Assembly: GCA_947496705.1 (NCBI GenBank)
Contig: CANMDW010000017.1
Coordinates: forward strand, 1 to 64,000
From: an uncultured Aquimarina sp.
GTDB lineage: Bacteria; Bacteroidota; Bacteroidia; Flavobacteriales; Flavobacteriaceae
DNA: 64,000 bases
Reading direction: 5' to 3'
The notes under the pieces are model-generated. The model was not told the DNA's origin, did not search any database, and saw nothing but the letters and a program-made list of their open reading frames with translations. A program made the translations under genes and the position numbers. Positions 34,465 to 42,158 of the stretch are shown here, piece by piece; the first letter of the stretch is position 1; every line of letters begins with the position of its first letter.

Positions 34465-34638
34465 ATGAATCAAATTTCAAAACTTGAAGGCGCCAAAACG
34501 CTTTCAAAAACAGCACAAAAAGATGTAAACGGAGGGAAAATTCCTTTTGTTTCTGCTACAAGAAGAGGATGTAATCCTTCTACTAGCTGTTGCTACCATA
34601 ATGGTAGCGGATGGGTACAAGGACCTCCTTGTTTTTAA
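34465..34638 (+). CDS. Second GG-leader peptide precursor with four cysteines
   Basis: A 57-codon ORF (ATG at 34465, TAA at 34636-34638) encodes a leader MNQISKLEGAKTLSKTAQKD followed by VNGG and a 33-residue mature peptide with four Cys (RGCNPSTSCCYHN and GPPCF). It resembles the peptide at 34109-34312 in leader type and cysteine number, but the cores are not alignable, which is usual for bacteriocin-like families. It lies behind a repeat hairpin and before a terminator, in the same direction as the VKOR gene. I found it by translating the gap. Confidence 0.8.
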   Translation: MNQISKLEGAKTLSKTAQKDVNGGKIPFVSATRRGCNPSTSCCYHNGSGWVQGPPCF

Positions 34639-34661
34639 CCTACTTATGATTTACAATGTTA

Positions 34662-34696
34662 AAAAAGGAGAATATGAAACCCATATTTTCCTTTTT
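34662..34696 (+). terminator. Terminator of the cysteine-rich peptide genes
   Basis: AAAAAGGAGAATATG (34662-34676) pairs with CATATTTTCCTTTTT (34682-34696), with one G-T wobble. It begins 24 bases after the second peptide stop codon and ends in a T run. Confidence 0.8.
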
Positions 34697-34724
34697 GTTA
34701 TTGAAGTGTTATTTTTTTAATCAA

Positions 34725-34801
34725 TGAACTCATCTTGAGTAATGGTTTTAGGCCGAAAAGTTTGGCTTTTGCAGGCAAAAGCATTACTCAAGATGAGTTC
34801 A
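34725..34801. repeat. Perfect 20-bp inverted repeat, TGAACTCATCTTGA family
   Basis: TGAACTCATCTTGAGTAATG (34725-34744) and its exact reverse complement (34782-34801) flank 37 bases containing a second small palindrome (GCCGAAAAGTTTGGC). It lies 20 bases after the 3' end of the anti-sigma gene of locus B, between convergent transcription units. Solo copies of its outer motif lie at 115, 12733, 13622 and, as a variant, 60497. Confidence 0.85.
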
Positions 34802-34820
34802 ATATAAAATGTATTCCTGT

Positions 34821-35624
34821 CTAATCGAAATCATCAAGAAGTTCTTTGGCCTTTTTATAATTATAGTTCAGCGAATCACCAATAATTTTTGATAACACTT
34901 TTTTGGATGCTTCTATCCTATTGTCTTTTAAATATGCCAATGCCTTATACCAAAGCCCTCGGGAACGATCGATAGAATCAGAACGCAAAAGGGTATCAAA
35001 ACTATTCAAGGATTTTTCAATTTGGTTGGTTTCCAAATGTGAAAACCCAATATATGCATGAATTAAGGGATTCTCATCCTTTGAGGTATCCATATACTTT
35101 TGAAAAGCGGTAATAGCTTCCTTATATTCTTTTGCCTTAAACGCAACGATACCGTCCTGCAACAATTTGTTTTGTGAGCCTCGCTTCACCAAAGAAGGCA
35201 AATCCATATCTGTATAATATTCATTATAGAGTGCTGCATTAGACTTTTGATCAAAAAATAAATTAGTTACAAAAAATCCCAGTATAAAAATAGCCGCAAT
35301 AGCTCCTCCAGTATAGAAAAATCTGCGTCTTTGGTGTTTTCTTTTTTTAAACCTGTCTCCCACCTCTGAAATCTTTGACTTCAATAATATGGCTTCCTCG
35401 CTTTTTATATATTCTTCTAATTCCTGTTTTGTTTTATCATCTTTAGCCTCCTCACTATAAAGCCAGCTTTTCTCATTCAAATGATGATTAATCTCATTGG
35501 ATAACCTAACTTCTTTTTGCAATTCTAGGTCCTGAGACATTGCCAACTCAAATTCACGTTGTTCTCCCGGTGTCATCTCCCCACCCAAATATGCTTCTAT
35601 TTTTTGATATATATCCTGTTCCAT
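34821..35624 (-). CDS. Anti-sigma-like membrane protein with periplasmic TPR domain (locus B)
   Basis: This 267-residue paralog of the protein at 13647-14444 has the same layout. The cytoplasmic N-terminal region has the anti-sigma-like pattern YLGGEMTPGEQREFELAMSQDLELQKEV. A basic stretch (KKRKHQRRR) comes before one membrane helix (about 106-123, FFYTGGAIAAIFILGFFV). The periplasmic part has TPR-like helix pairs (GIVAFKAKEYKEAITAFQKYM, HAYIGFSHLETNQIEKSLNSF, GLWYKALAYLKDNRIEASKKVL). The motifs DLPSLVKRGSQN and IPELSIAERGSAD mark the same point in both proteins. It lies two bases behind the ECF sigma gene and probably binds that sigma factor. Confidence 0.85.
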   Translation of the reverse strand: MEQDIYQKIEAYLGGEMTPGEQREFELAMSQDLELQKEVRLSNEINHHLNEKSWLYSEEAKDDKTKQELEEYIKSEEAILLKSKISEVGDRFKKRKHQRRRFFYTGGAIAAIFILGFFVTNLFFDQKSNAALYNEYYTDMDLPSLVKRGSQNKLLQDGIVAFKAKEYKEAITAFQKYMDTSKDENPLIHAYIGFSHLETNQIEKSLNSFDTLLRSDSIDRSRGLWYKALAYLKDNRIEASKKVLSKIIGDSLNYNYKKAKELLDDFD

Positions 35625-35626
35625 GA

Positions 35627-36190
35627 TTAACTTAGTTTGTGATACCTGCTATCCTTTTTAATGAGTTCTGCCAGACGTTTTTTACATTTAAAAACCCTTT
35701 GAAAAGCCACATTTTCTGAAGCATACTTAAACTTTTCTACAATGATACCATAAGGCACCTTATTAAAATAATCTTTTAAAAGTTGCATGCAATTCTCTGA
35801 GAGTTGCGCTATCTTTTCTTCAAAAAGTTCCCAACGTTCTTGTTCTAAAATAAACAAACTGTGTTTGGCTGCTTCACTTACTAGTTCTACTACCTCATCA
35901 TTTCTTACCTTCTTTTTTCGGATATTTAACTCTTTTCTCCACAAATTTTTGCAAACAGTAAACAGATACCCATCAAAAGTTGATGTAATTTCAAATTTTC
36001 TGACTTTCAATCTAACAATTAATTGAAACAGGGCATTCTGAAAAACTTCTTCTGCGTCTTCATAAGTTCCCTGATTTTTTTTAATAAAGGCAATTACTTG
36101 CGGAAAGTTCTTTTTGTAAATCTGGTCAATAACAACCTTATTTCCTGATAATAAACCCTCTAAATAAGTCTCGTTTTTAGCTTTTTGCAT
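35627..36190 (-). CDS. ECF-type RNA polymerase sigma factor (locus B)
   Basis: This 187-residue ECF sigma factor has region 2 (about 25-90, with YEDAEEVFQNALFQLIVRL and DGYLFTVCKNLWRKEL). A charged linker and a region 4 helix-turn-helix follow (VPYGIIVEKFKYASENVAFQRVFKCKKRL). It is divergent from a lipoprotein gene, with 275 bases between the start codons. The gap includes TATCTTTG (36322-36329) and TAAATTTG (36339-36346), both matching the Bacteroidota -7 consensus for the rightward gene. Layout and neighbours match locus A, so the two loci are probably descended from one ancestor. Confidence 0.9.
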   Translation of the reverse strand: MQKAKNETYLEGLLSGNKVVIDQIYKKNFPQVIAFIKKNQGTYEDAEEVFQNALFQLIVRLKVRKFEITSTFDGYLFTVCKNLWRKELNIRKKKVRNDEVVELVSEAAKHSLFILEQERWELFEEKIAQLSENCMQLLKDYFNKVPYGIIVEKFKYASENVAFQRVFKCKKRLAELIKKDSRYHKLS

Positions 36191-36465
36191 TCTAAAGATG
36201 TGCTTGAATTAATTGACAATTGTCATAACCTCATCAACAGTTGTACTAAACTACCATTTTAAAAGAATATTTCACAGTTAGAATACTAATTCCTGACACT
36301 CTATAGAACACTTTATCCTTCTATCTTTGATTTTCAACTAAATTTGCAGACTTCTCTTCTTTTATATAGTAATTTTCATTTTATTTATGATGCAATGAAA
36401 ATCTTTATGGGTAAGATTATGGATCTTTAATAACTATAATTCAAACCTATATAAATAAAATTACA

Positions 36466-36960
36466 ATGACCTTAAAAAAAGTACTCTTCGTTTGTGTGGT
36501 ATGGGCAACGCTCCTGAGTTGTTCATCAGATTCAATAGAAAATGAAAACTATCTAAAAAGCAAAACTGATCCCACACAAGTAATAAATCTACCAGGATCA
36601 GGAACCAATCACGATTATGAGATGCCGCTTGACGACCAATACCTTGATGAAGATCTCTTGATCAAAATCATATATTTTTCTGAAGATGAAGAAGCAAGGA
36701 AAGATATCAGAAGAAAGTTTTATCAAAATTATCCGGATTTGGTGCTGGTGAAAGCGGCAAATCTCAAATCTCCTGTTGAGTTTTGGTTTTTAAAGTCTTT
36801 AGAGGGCTTTCTGCATTCGGGAAGTATTCAGGATTTACCTGAAGAAGATGAAGACCCCAATTCTGAAGCTGAAGCTATATTAATATTAAGAAAGCTTCTT
36901 CAGGATATTCTGGATCATGAATTCATTGATTTGTACGAAGAAGAAACAACACGCAATTAA
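36466..36960 (+). CDS. Small lipoprotein of unknown function (locus B)
   Basis: This 164-residue protein has a lipoprotein signal peptide with lipobox LLSC (Cys19), then an acidic, mostly helical mature part (DDQYLDEDLLIKIIYF, EEARKDIRRKFYQNYPDL, EAEAILILRKLLQDILDHEF). There is no known domain. It occupies the same place as the larger lipoprotein of locus A: first gene on the strand divergent from the sigma factor and followed by a terminator. The two lipoproteins are not obviously similar in sequence. Confidence 0.82.
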   Translation: MTLKKVLFVCVVWATLLSCSSDSIENENYLKSKTDPTQVINLPGSGTNHDYEMPLDDQYLDEDLLIKIIYFSEDEEARKDIRRKFYQNYPDLVLVKAANLKSPVEFWFLKSLEGFLHSGSIQDLPEEDEDPNSEAEAILILRKLLQDILDHEFIDLYEEETTRN

Positions 36961-36983
36961 AATATTTTAATCAATAAGAATAG

Positions 36984-37011
36984 AAGGAGTAAAAATAAGA
37001 TTTTGCTCCTT
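36984..37011 (+). terminator. Intrinsic terminator after the locus B lipoprotein
   Basis: AAGGAG (36984-36989) plus an A run pairs with a T run plus CTCCTT (37006-37011), followed by more T. It lies 24 bases after the stop codon, parallel to the terminator at 16270-16293 in locus A. Confidence 0.75.
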
Positions 37012-37084
37012 TTTTTAACCTAAAATCATCTTAAATAGCTCATGCAAAGGAATATAATTTTTATATTCGTTGTATATCAAAACA

Positions 37085-39910
37085 ATGAATTTCCTTGAGT
37101 TAATGGTTGTAAAAAGAACTCTTTTATTCCTTATTCTTTACTTTCTCCCCTTTTTATTTAGTGCACAAGACAATCTATCTGGTTGGGAGGCAATTTTGGC
37201 ATCTGATCTTACTATAAACCAAAAACAAAACAAACTCGATACGATTATCACCCAACATCAAAACCAGGGAAATGACACACTATTAGAGCGTATCACTCAC
37301 AAATATGCCATATGGAAGTATAAAATCAGGAAATTGGGAGATGCTATAAAGACTGCACAGTATTCATTGGAGTTAAAGAAAAAGTTATATCCAACCGATA
37401 TCACATTACTACAACACGGATTAAAAAACCTGGCCTTCTTTTATTTCAAAAACAAAGCCTATACAAAAAGCATCGCTCTTTATGAAGAGTTACTCACCAT
37501 CAACCCCAATAATCATCATGCTCCCGACGCTTATTCAGGGTTGGGGCGATGTTACTCAAAAATTGGCGACTACTACAAAGCTGCCATGCATTTTGACCTT
37601 GCCCGATCTTTATTTCTAGAAAAAAAAGCCTATAAAAGTCTTATTACCAATAGTATCAATGCAGCTAGTATTGACATAAAATTGGAAACCTTGGAGAGCT
37701 ATTCCAAAGGAATAAAAAACCTGAAATTTGCAGACTCTCTTGCGCAATTAACCAACTCCCGTGCCTCAACCCGATATAACATAAAAATACTTTTGGGCAC
37801 TTTGCACAACCAGGAAAAAAATCTGAACCCTAAAAGAGCTTTACATTACTATCAACAGGCGTTGGACATAGCCAGAAAATTGGAAGACTCCACAAGAATT
37901 GCCAAAACCTTTGAAATTATCGGTAATCTTTATAATACCCTTGATCCTGATCTTGGAATGCAGTACCATCAAAAAGCTATTCAATACAGCCATACAAACG
38001 ACACAGTTCAATTGGCGATCAGTTTTTCTAATATCGGGTATTGTTTAGAACAAAAAGGATTGTATGAAGATGCTATTACCAATTATCACAAAGCCATTGG
38101 GTTATTTACAGGCAAGTCATTGCCAGAGCTATCTAAGATCGAATGGGAAGACCCCACACTCCATACATCCTACGTATTAATCATTTTGAGGGATCTGGCA
38201 AATACCTATCTAAAACAGTTTAAAACTACAGGAAACAAAACTTCACTACACCAGTCTTTACAAACATTCCTAATGGCTGATCGGTTGATTGACATTATTC
38301 GTATTGAAAGCAAAGAATTTCAATCCAAATTATATTGGCGCAAACAAAGTGCCGAGGTGTATGGCAATGCTGTTGAAGCATGTTTTTTGGCACAGGATAT
38401 CGAACATGCCTTTTATTTTATGGAAAAAAATAAAGCGCTACTGTTGACTGAAGATCTCATCAATCATAAGTTGCGGCAATCGCTAAAGCTTCCGAAAGAT
38501 ATAACAGATAAGGAAACTATCGTCAGAAAAAAAATCTATCTGCTCGAAACAAAAAAAGCGGCTACTACAGATCCAAAAGAGCTCGATGCGCTTTCTATTG
38601 AGGTTCTACATCAAAAGAGATATTTATATCAGTTACAAGATAGTATTCATAACGCTTTTGACACCTATGTACAGGTAGATATTCGATCACCTATACCCAA
38701 TATACAGTCGGTACAAAAATCGTTGGATGAAAATACCATTGTATTTGAATACAACATTTCAGAACATGAGACATATGGGTTTACCACCGATAAAGAATAT
38801 ACTCCACTACTGGAAGGAAGCCGATATGGAAGAAAAACTTTTCACAAGGCCTATGTGCTTTGTATTACGAAAAACGATCTCCATTTTATTGAAGTACAAC
38901 AGGCAAACCAGCTCAAAAAAGATGTGATTGTATTGATGCATAAGGTTGCTACTCCTTTCAAAACGCAAAAAGATATCTTATCTTATCAAAACATAGGGTA
39001 TCGGGTTTTTGATCAATTATTTCCGAAGGAACATCTCAAAAATAGCCTCAAAGACAAAAAGTTAATCATTATTCCCGATCACTATCTTAATTATTTACCC
39101 TTTGAAGCATTGGTAACCTCCTCTAATTCAGACAAAAAAATGAGATATCTCATAGAAGACAGCGAAATTAGTTACGGCTATTCTCATGCTTTTTTAAAAA
39201 ACAGTTCAAGCCCGGGTAGTGAAACAAAGCATATTTCGTTTTTGGGCTTTGCACCAGGCAATTTTGAAAAATACGATCTGGCCCCGTTGGAAAATAAGCA
39301 AGAGGTCTCTGATATTCTTCATTATTTCCCTGGCGAAATCGTGGCTGATACTGATGCTACCAAAGAAAGGTTTCTCAGCATTCAAAAAAACCATCCCATT
39401 ATACATTTGGCCACACATGCTGATGCAGTAGATGCTATTTCTCCCTGGATCGCTTTTAGCGACAGTAAGTTACAATTAGAAGAACTCTATCTTACCAAAA
39501 ACAAGTCAGAATTAGTGGTGCTAAGTGGTTGTAATACCCTACAAGGCAGGCAAGAAACAGGAGAGGGAGTCATGAGTTTGGCCAGAGGGTTTTTCTATTC
39601 AGGAACCAAAAGTGTGGTATCTTCACTTTGGAATGCAGACGATCGGTCTACCCGATATATCATGCAGCAGTTTTATAAAAATCTAAAGGATAAGCAATCA
39701 AAATCTGAGGCATTAAGAGAGGCAAAGCTCGACTATCTTAATAACCACAACCTTTCTGAAGGTTCACCGCATTTTTGGGCAACTTTTGTACTGTTGGGAG
39801 ATCCTTCTGCCTTACAAACTTCCTCCAGATTATCTAAATACTGGTGGTTGCTACTTCTCTCTATTCTTTTGGTTGTTGTAATCGCTTATCGAACTCATCA
39901 AAAAAACTGA
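37085..39910 (+). CDS. TPR-CHAT caspase-like protease with signal peptide and C-terminal membrane helix (locus B)
   Basis: This 941-residue protein starts at the ATG at 37085, or possibly 37103, which gives a more compact signal peptide (KRTLLFLILYFLPFLFSAQ). TPR-like repeats run over about residues 80-360 (YFKNKAYTKSIALYEELLTINP, QKGLYEDAITNYHKAIGLF). A coiled-coil region follows, then a CHAT domain (about 620-915) with predicted catalytic His778 in HLATHAD and Cys816 in LSGCNT, and GEGVMSLARGFFYSGTKS. A membrane helix (about 915-934) and a short basic tail end it. It matches the CHAT protein of locus A in layout. The catalytic domain should lie outside the cytoplasm. No retropepsin gene follows here. 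Confidence 0.92.
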   Translation: MNFLELMVVKRTLLFLILYFLPFLFSAQDNLSGWEAILASDLTINQKQNKLDTIITQHQNQGNDTLLERITHKYAIWKYKIRKLGDAIKTAQYSLELKKKLYPTDITLLQHGLKNLAFFYFKNKAYTKSIALYEELLTINPNNHHAPDAYSGLGRCYSKIGDYYKAAMHFDLARSLFLEKKAYKSLITNSINAASIDIKLETLESYSKGIKNLKFADSLAQLTNSRASTRYNIKILLGTLHNQEKNLNPKRALHYYQQALDIARKLEDSTRIAKTFEIIGNLYNTLDPDLGMQYHQKAIQYSHTNDTVQLAISFSNIGYCLEQKGLYEDAITNYHKAIGLFTGKSLPELSKIEWEDPTLHTSYVLIILRDLANTYLKQFKTTGNKTSLHQSLQTFLMADRLIDIIRIESKEFQSKLYWRKQSAEVYGNAVEACFLAQDIEHAFYFMEKNKALLLTEDLINHKLRQSLKLPKDITDKETIVRKKIYLLETKKAATTDPKELDALSIEVLHQKRYLYQLQDSIHNAFDTYVQVDIRSPIPNIQSVQKSLDENTIVFEYNISEHETYGFTTDKEYTPLLEGSRYGRKTFHKAYVLCITKNDLHFIEVQQANQLKKDVIVLMHKVATPFKTQKDILSYQNIGYRVFDQLFPKEHLKNSLKDKKLIIIPDHYLNYLPFEALVTSSNSDKKMRYLIEDSEISYGYSHAFLKNSSSPGSETKHISFLGFAPGNFEKYDLAPLENKQEVSDILHYFPGEIVADTDATKERFLSIQKNHPIIHLATHADAVDAISPWIAFSDSKLQLEELYLTKNKSELVVLSGCNTLQGRQETGEGVMSLARGFFYSGTKSVVSSLWNADDRSTRYIMQQFYKNLKDKQSKSEALREAKLDYLNNHNLSEGSPHFWATFVLLGDPSALQTSSRLSKYWWLLLLSILLVVVIAYRTHQKN

Positions 39911-39997
39911 AAAAATCATTCCTAAAAGACTTTTTAGGTCATAAATAATCTTGCTTAAAGGTAATTTTGACTGCTTTTCTTCATTTTTTAACATTTT

Positions 39998-40124
39998 TTG
40001 ATGGGTAAGGAATCTCTCATCACTATAACTGTATGATATAATAGATTTAGTTGATGCATCTGTCTAATTCTAAAAGTAAACCAACGATCAGGTCGAAACC
40101 GAAAAACCTTAAACCGAGTAGGTA
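39998..40124 (+). promoter_or_regulatory. Leader region shared with the GG peptide at 41752
   Basis: The upstream region of the lipoprotein gene contains TTTGATGGGTAAGGAAT (about 40000) and, closer to the start, CCGAAAAACC...TAAACC followed by GAGTAGGTA (40116-40124), 21 bases before the ATG. The same blocks in the same order occur before the GG peptide gene at 41752. They could be a transcription factor or sigma target, or a structured leader; I cannot tell which. Confidence 0.5.
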
Positions 40125-40144
40125 CAACAAATTATTTACACAAA

Positions 40145-41290
40145 ATGACAACATTAAATAAGCGATTAAACGTTTTGCTCATCATCACACTTGCTATGAG
40201 CACCTTGACCTCATGTAACAAAGAAGAGTTGGAAAGTCCTGAACAGGAACTCTTGAAAGAAGGGGCGATAACGCTACCCACAGCATCCTCCATTGCTATT
40301 CGAGATAATCAATTGGTCTTTGCTTCGGTAGAAATCTATGAAACGATGCTTGACAATGGTGAGTTATCTGCCAATCATCTCAATTCATTATTCGATCTAT
40401 CCTATGCAAATTTTCCCAGCTTGTATAAAAAATTGAATCAAAATACAGAAGCTTTGTCTTACAACCAGGCAGTGTATGGTTATGATGAGGAAGAGGATTC
40501 TCCTATCCTCAATATTTTGAATGAGCACGAAATAGTGACCATAGGAGACTGGGTAATAAAAGTAGACCTGGCTCATAAAATTGTAGGAGTCACACAAACC
40601 GGAAATGCCAATTTACAAGAAGCTTTGAGTACTGATGATTTTTCTAATAGTCGTGTTTTTTGGTTCGGGACCGAAGATGACGTTATTCTTTTATTGGAAG
40701 AAGGTTCTCAGGGTACCCTTAGCCAAAGTGATCTTCTAGATCGAATCAACAAATCTATACAAAGAAACCATCAAATAGCTGCCAAAACATATGACCCAAA
40801 AGATTGTAATTTCAATCCTTATATGCTGGACAGTACCACCAATTTTTTGAAGGATAAAAAAGTGGTCATATCTGAAGCGCGTTGTGGGCAATACGTAGAA
40901 AACTGTGAAAAATGGCTTGCCGATGCAAAGCATGTTTACCAAAAAGCAGGAGTATATTTTTCTCTCCAGTCAAAAATAAAATATAGAGGAAATGTCGATT
41001 GTCGTAGTAATGCCCCTTGGGCCATTAATACCGATCTAACAGCCAGAGTAAGCTATTATTATGAGCGCCGTCGCAGATTTAAAAAGAACATCAAAAGATC
41101 TGGAACACTAACAGATTCTAAGTACAGCAACGAATTAAACATTCGCTCTTATAGTGGGTCTCGATCTTTAAAACACTATAGGCTAAATTCGACCTTTACC
41201 TACAGGAGAAAAGATGATTGTGCCAGCCAGTTTAACTGCCCGGTAAATAACTATGTGGTAACCATCGTTATGCCACAAATAGATGACTAA
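40145..41290 (+). CDS. Cysteine-containing lipoprotein of unknown function
   Basis: This 381-residue protein has a lipoprotein signal peptide with a lipobox-like LTSC (Cys24). The first half of the mature part is acidic and probably globular (IRDNQLVFASVEIYETMLD...). The last 150 residues are different: they hold six or more Cys (DCNFNPYML, EARCGQYVENCEKW, VDCRSNAP, DDCASQFNCPV) and a strongly basic, Tyr/Arg-rich strand region (VSYYYERRRRFKKNIKRSG). I do not recognise it. It shares its upstream region with the downstream GG peptide gene (41752), so it could be a receptor, immunity or surface partner of that peptide; this is inference. Confidence 0.82.
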   Translation: MTTLNKRLNVLLIITLAMSTLTSCNKEELESPEQELLKEGAITLPTASSIAIRDNQLVFASVEIYETMLDNGELSANHLNSLFDLSYANFPSLYKKLNQNTEALSYNQAVYGYDEEEDSPILNILNEHEIVTIGDWVIKVDLAHKIVGVTQTGNANLQEALSTDDFSNSRVFWFGTEDDVILLLEEGSQGTLSQSDLLDRINKSIQRNHQIAAKTYDPKDCNFNPYMLDSTTNFLKDKKVVISEARCGQYVENCEKWLADAKHVYQKAGVYFSLQSKIKYRGNVDCRSNAPWAINTDLTARVSYYYERRRRFKKNIKRSGTLTDSKYSNELNIRSYSGSRSLKHYRLNSTFTYRRKDDCASQFNCPVNNYVVTIVMPQIDD

Positions 41291-41751
41291 AAATTTCAAC
41301 AATTTTTTTACCCATACTAAAGAGTATAATACAATAAAAAAAATGGGAGAAATATGTATTATACACCTTTGGGTCAACTTAGGATATACGTAAGATGGTT
41401 ATTAGTAATTGTAATACTTCTTAAAGTTCTGGGTTGGTAAAAGAGGGGATACAATATCATAGTTTTTGAGACAGCAACTGTATCATTTATCAAAATATGA
41501 ACTGGTTTGTATTGAATTCTATTTTAAAAAGCGTTTAAGAAAAGATATTGAAGTCCCCTCTTTTTATTTTCAAAGCATATTCCAACAATAAGGGTATCCA
41601 TATAATTTTACAACATTTTGTTCCATGTTGTGGGTAAGAAATTTTATTGATACGAACATATCATTAACAAATCTATAAAACTACACTTATTTTCCTGGGG
41701 AAGCCGAAAACCAATAACAGAGTAGGTATCAAACATTAAAATTTCATACTT
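41291..41751. other. Gene-free leader of the GG peptide, with an 11-bp inverted repeat
   Basis: AAAAGAGGGGA (41439-41449) and TCCCCTCTTTT (41554-41564) are inverted arms 104 bases apart, with a T run behind the right one. Near the downstream gene the blocks GGGTAAG (41632), CCGAAAACC (41704) and GAGTAGGTA (41720-41728) match the leader of the lipoprotein at 40145. No other gene is visible. Confidence 0.6.
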
Positions 41752-41922
41752 ATGAAAAAATCAAATTTAGAAAAACTCAGACCTTTTAAAATGTCTAGAG
41801 ATGTTGCAAAAAAAGTAAATGGCGGCGATCCCTTAAGCGATTGTATTGCAACAGCCGAAAGAGATGGAAACGATTGGCTGATTGATACTTGCTGGGAAGT
41901 ATTAGGAGATCATGTTGCTTAA
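41752..41922 (+). CDS. GG-leader peptide precursor with two cysteines
   Basis: A 56-codon ORF (ATG at 41752, TAA at 41920-41922) encodes a leader with MKKSNLEKLRPFKMSRDVAK and the processing site KVNGG. The mature peptide has 31 residues and is acidic, with two Cys (SDCIATAERDG and DTCWEVLG) that could form one disulfide. The leader has the typical LxxL/F spacing of double-glycine leaders. The stop codon abuts a 167-bp inverted-repeat element. Its upstream region resembles that of the lipoprotein gene 460 bases before it, so the two are probably controlled together. Confidence 0.78.
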   Translation: MKKSNLEKLRPFKMSRDVAKKVNGGDPLSDCIATAERDGNDWLIDTCWEVLGDHVA

Positions 41923-42089
41923 TTAGTATCTAGTCGGAAATATATCACTATTAAATTTGTTTCTTTTTGCGCTATTTTTATTTGTTTTTTATCGCCTGAT
42001 GCTAAGGCATCTGCGTCAAAAAAGAAAATTAAAATCCCATCAAAAATAATTCAAATTATAAAAACCGCCTATTTCCGACTAGATACTAA
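41923..42089. repeat. MITE-like element with perfect 20-bp terminal inverted repeats
   Basis: TTAGTATCTAGTCGGAAATA (41923-41942) and its exact reverse complement (42070-42089) enclose 127 bases without coding capacity. The inner flank GTCGGAAATAGGCGGTTTT (read from the right end) matches the hairpin at 12748-12790. The element begins directly after the peptide stop codon. No transposase is linked, so it is either a small non-autonomous element or a long hairpin terminator. Confidence 0.85.
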
Positions 42090-42112
42090 TCATTAAGAAT
42101 AAGAAATCTTTC

Positions 42113-42145
42113 AAAATCATCTTGGAAGAACTTCAAGATGATTTT
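42113..42145. terminator. Bidirectional terminator
   Basis: AAAATCATCTTG (42113-42124) pairs with CAAGATGATTTT (42134-42145) around a nine-base loop. It lies 14 bases after the 3' end of the minus-strand permease gene and faces the peptide gene on the other side, so it may serve both. Confidence 0.75.
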
Positions 42146-42158
42146 GATGTATAAAACC

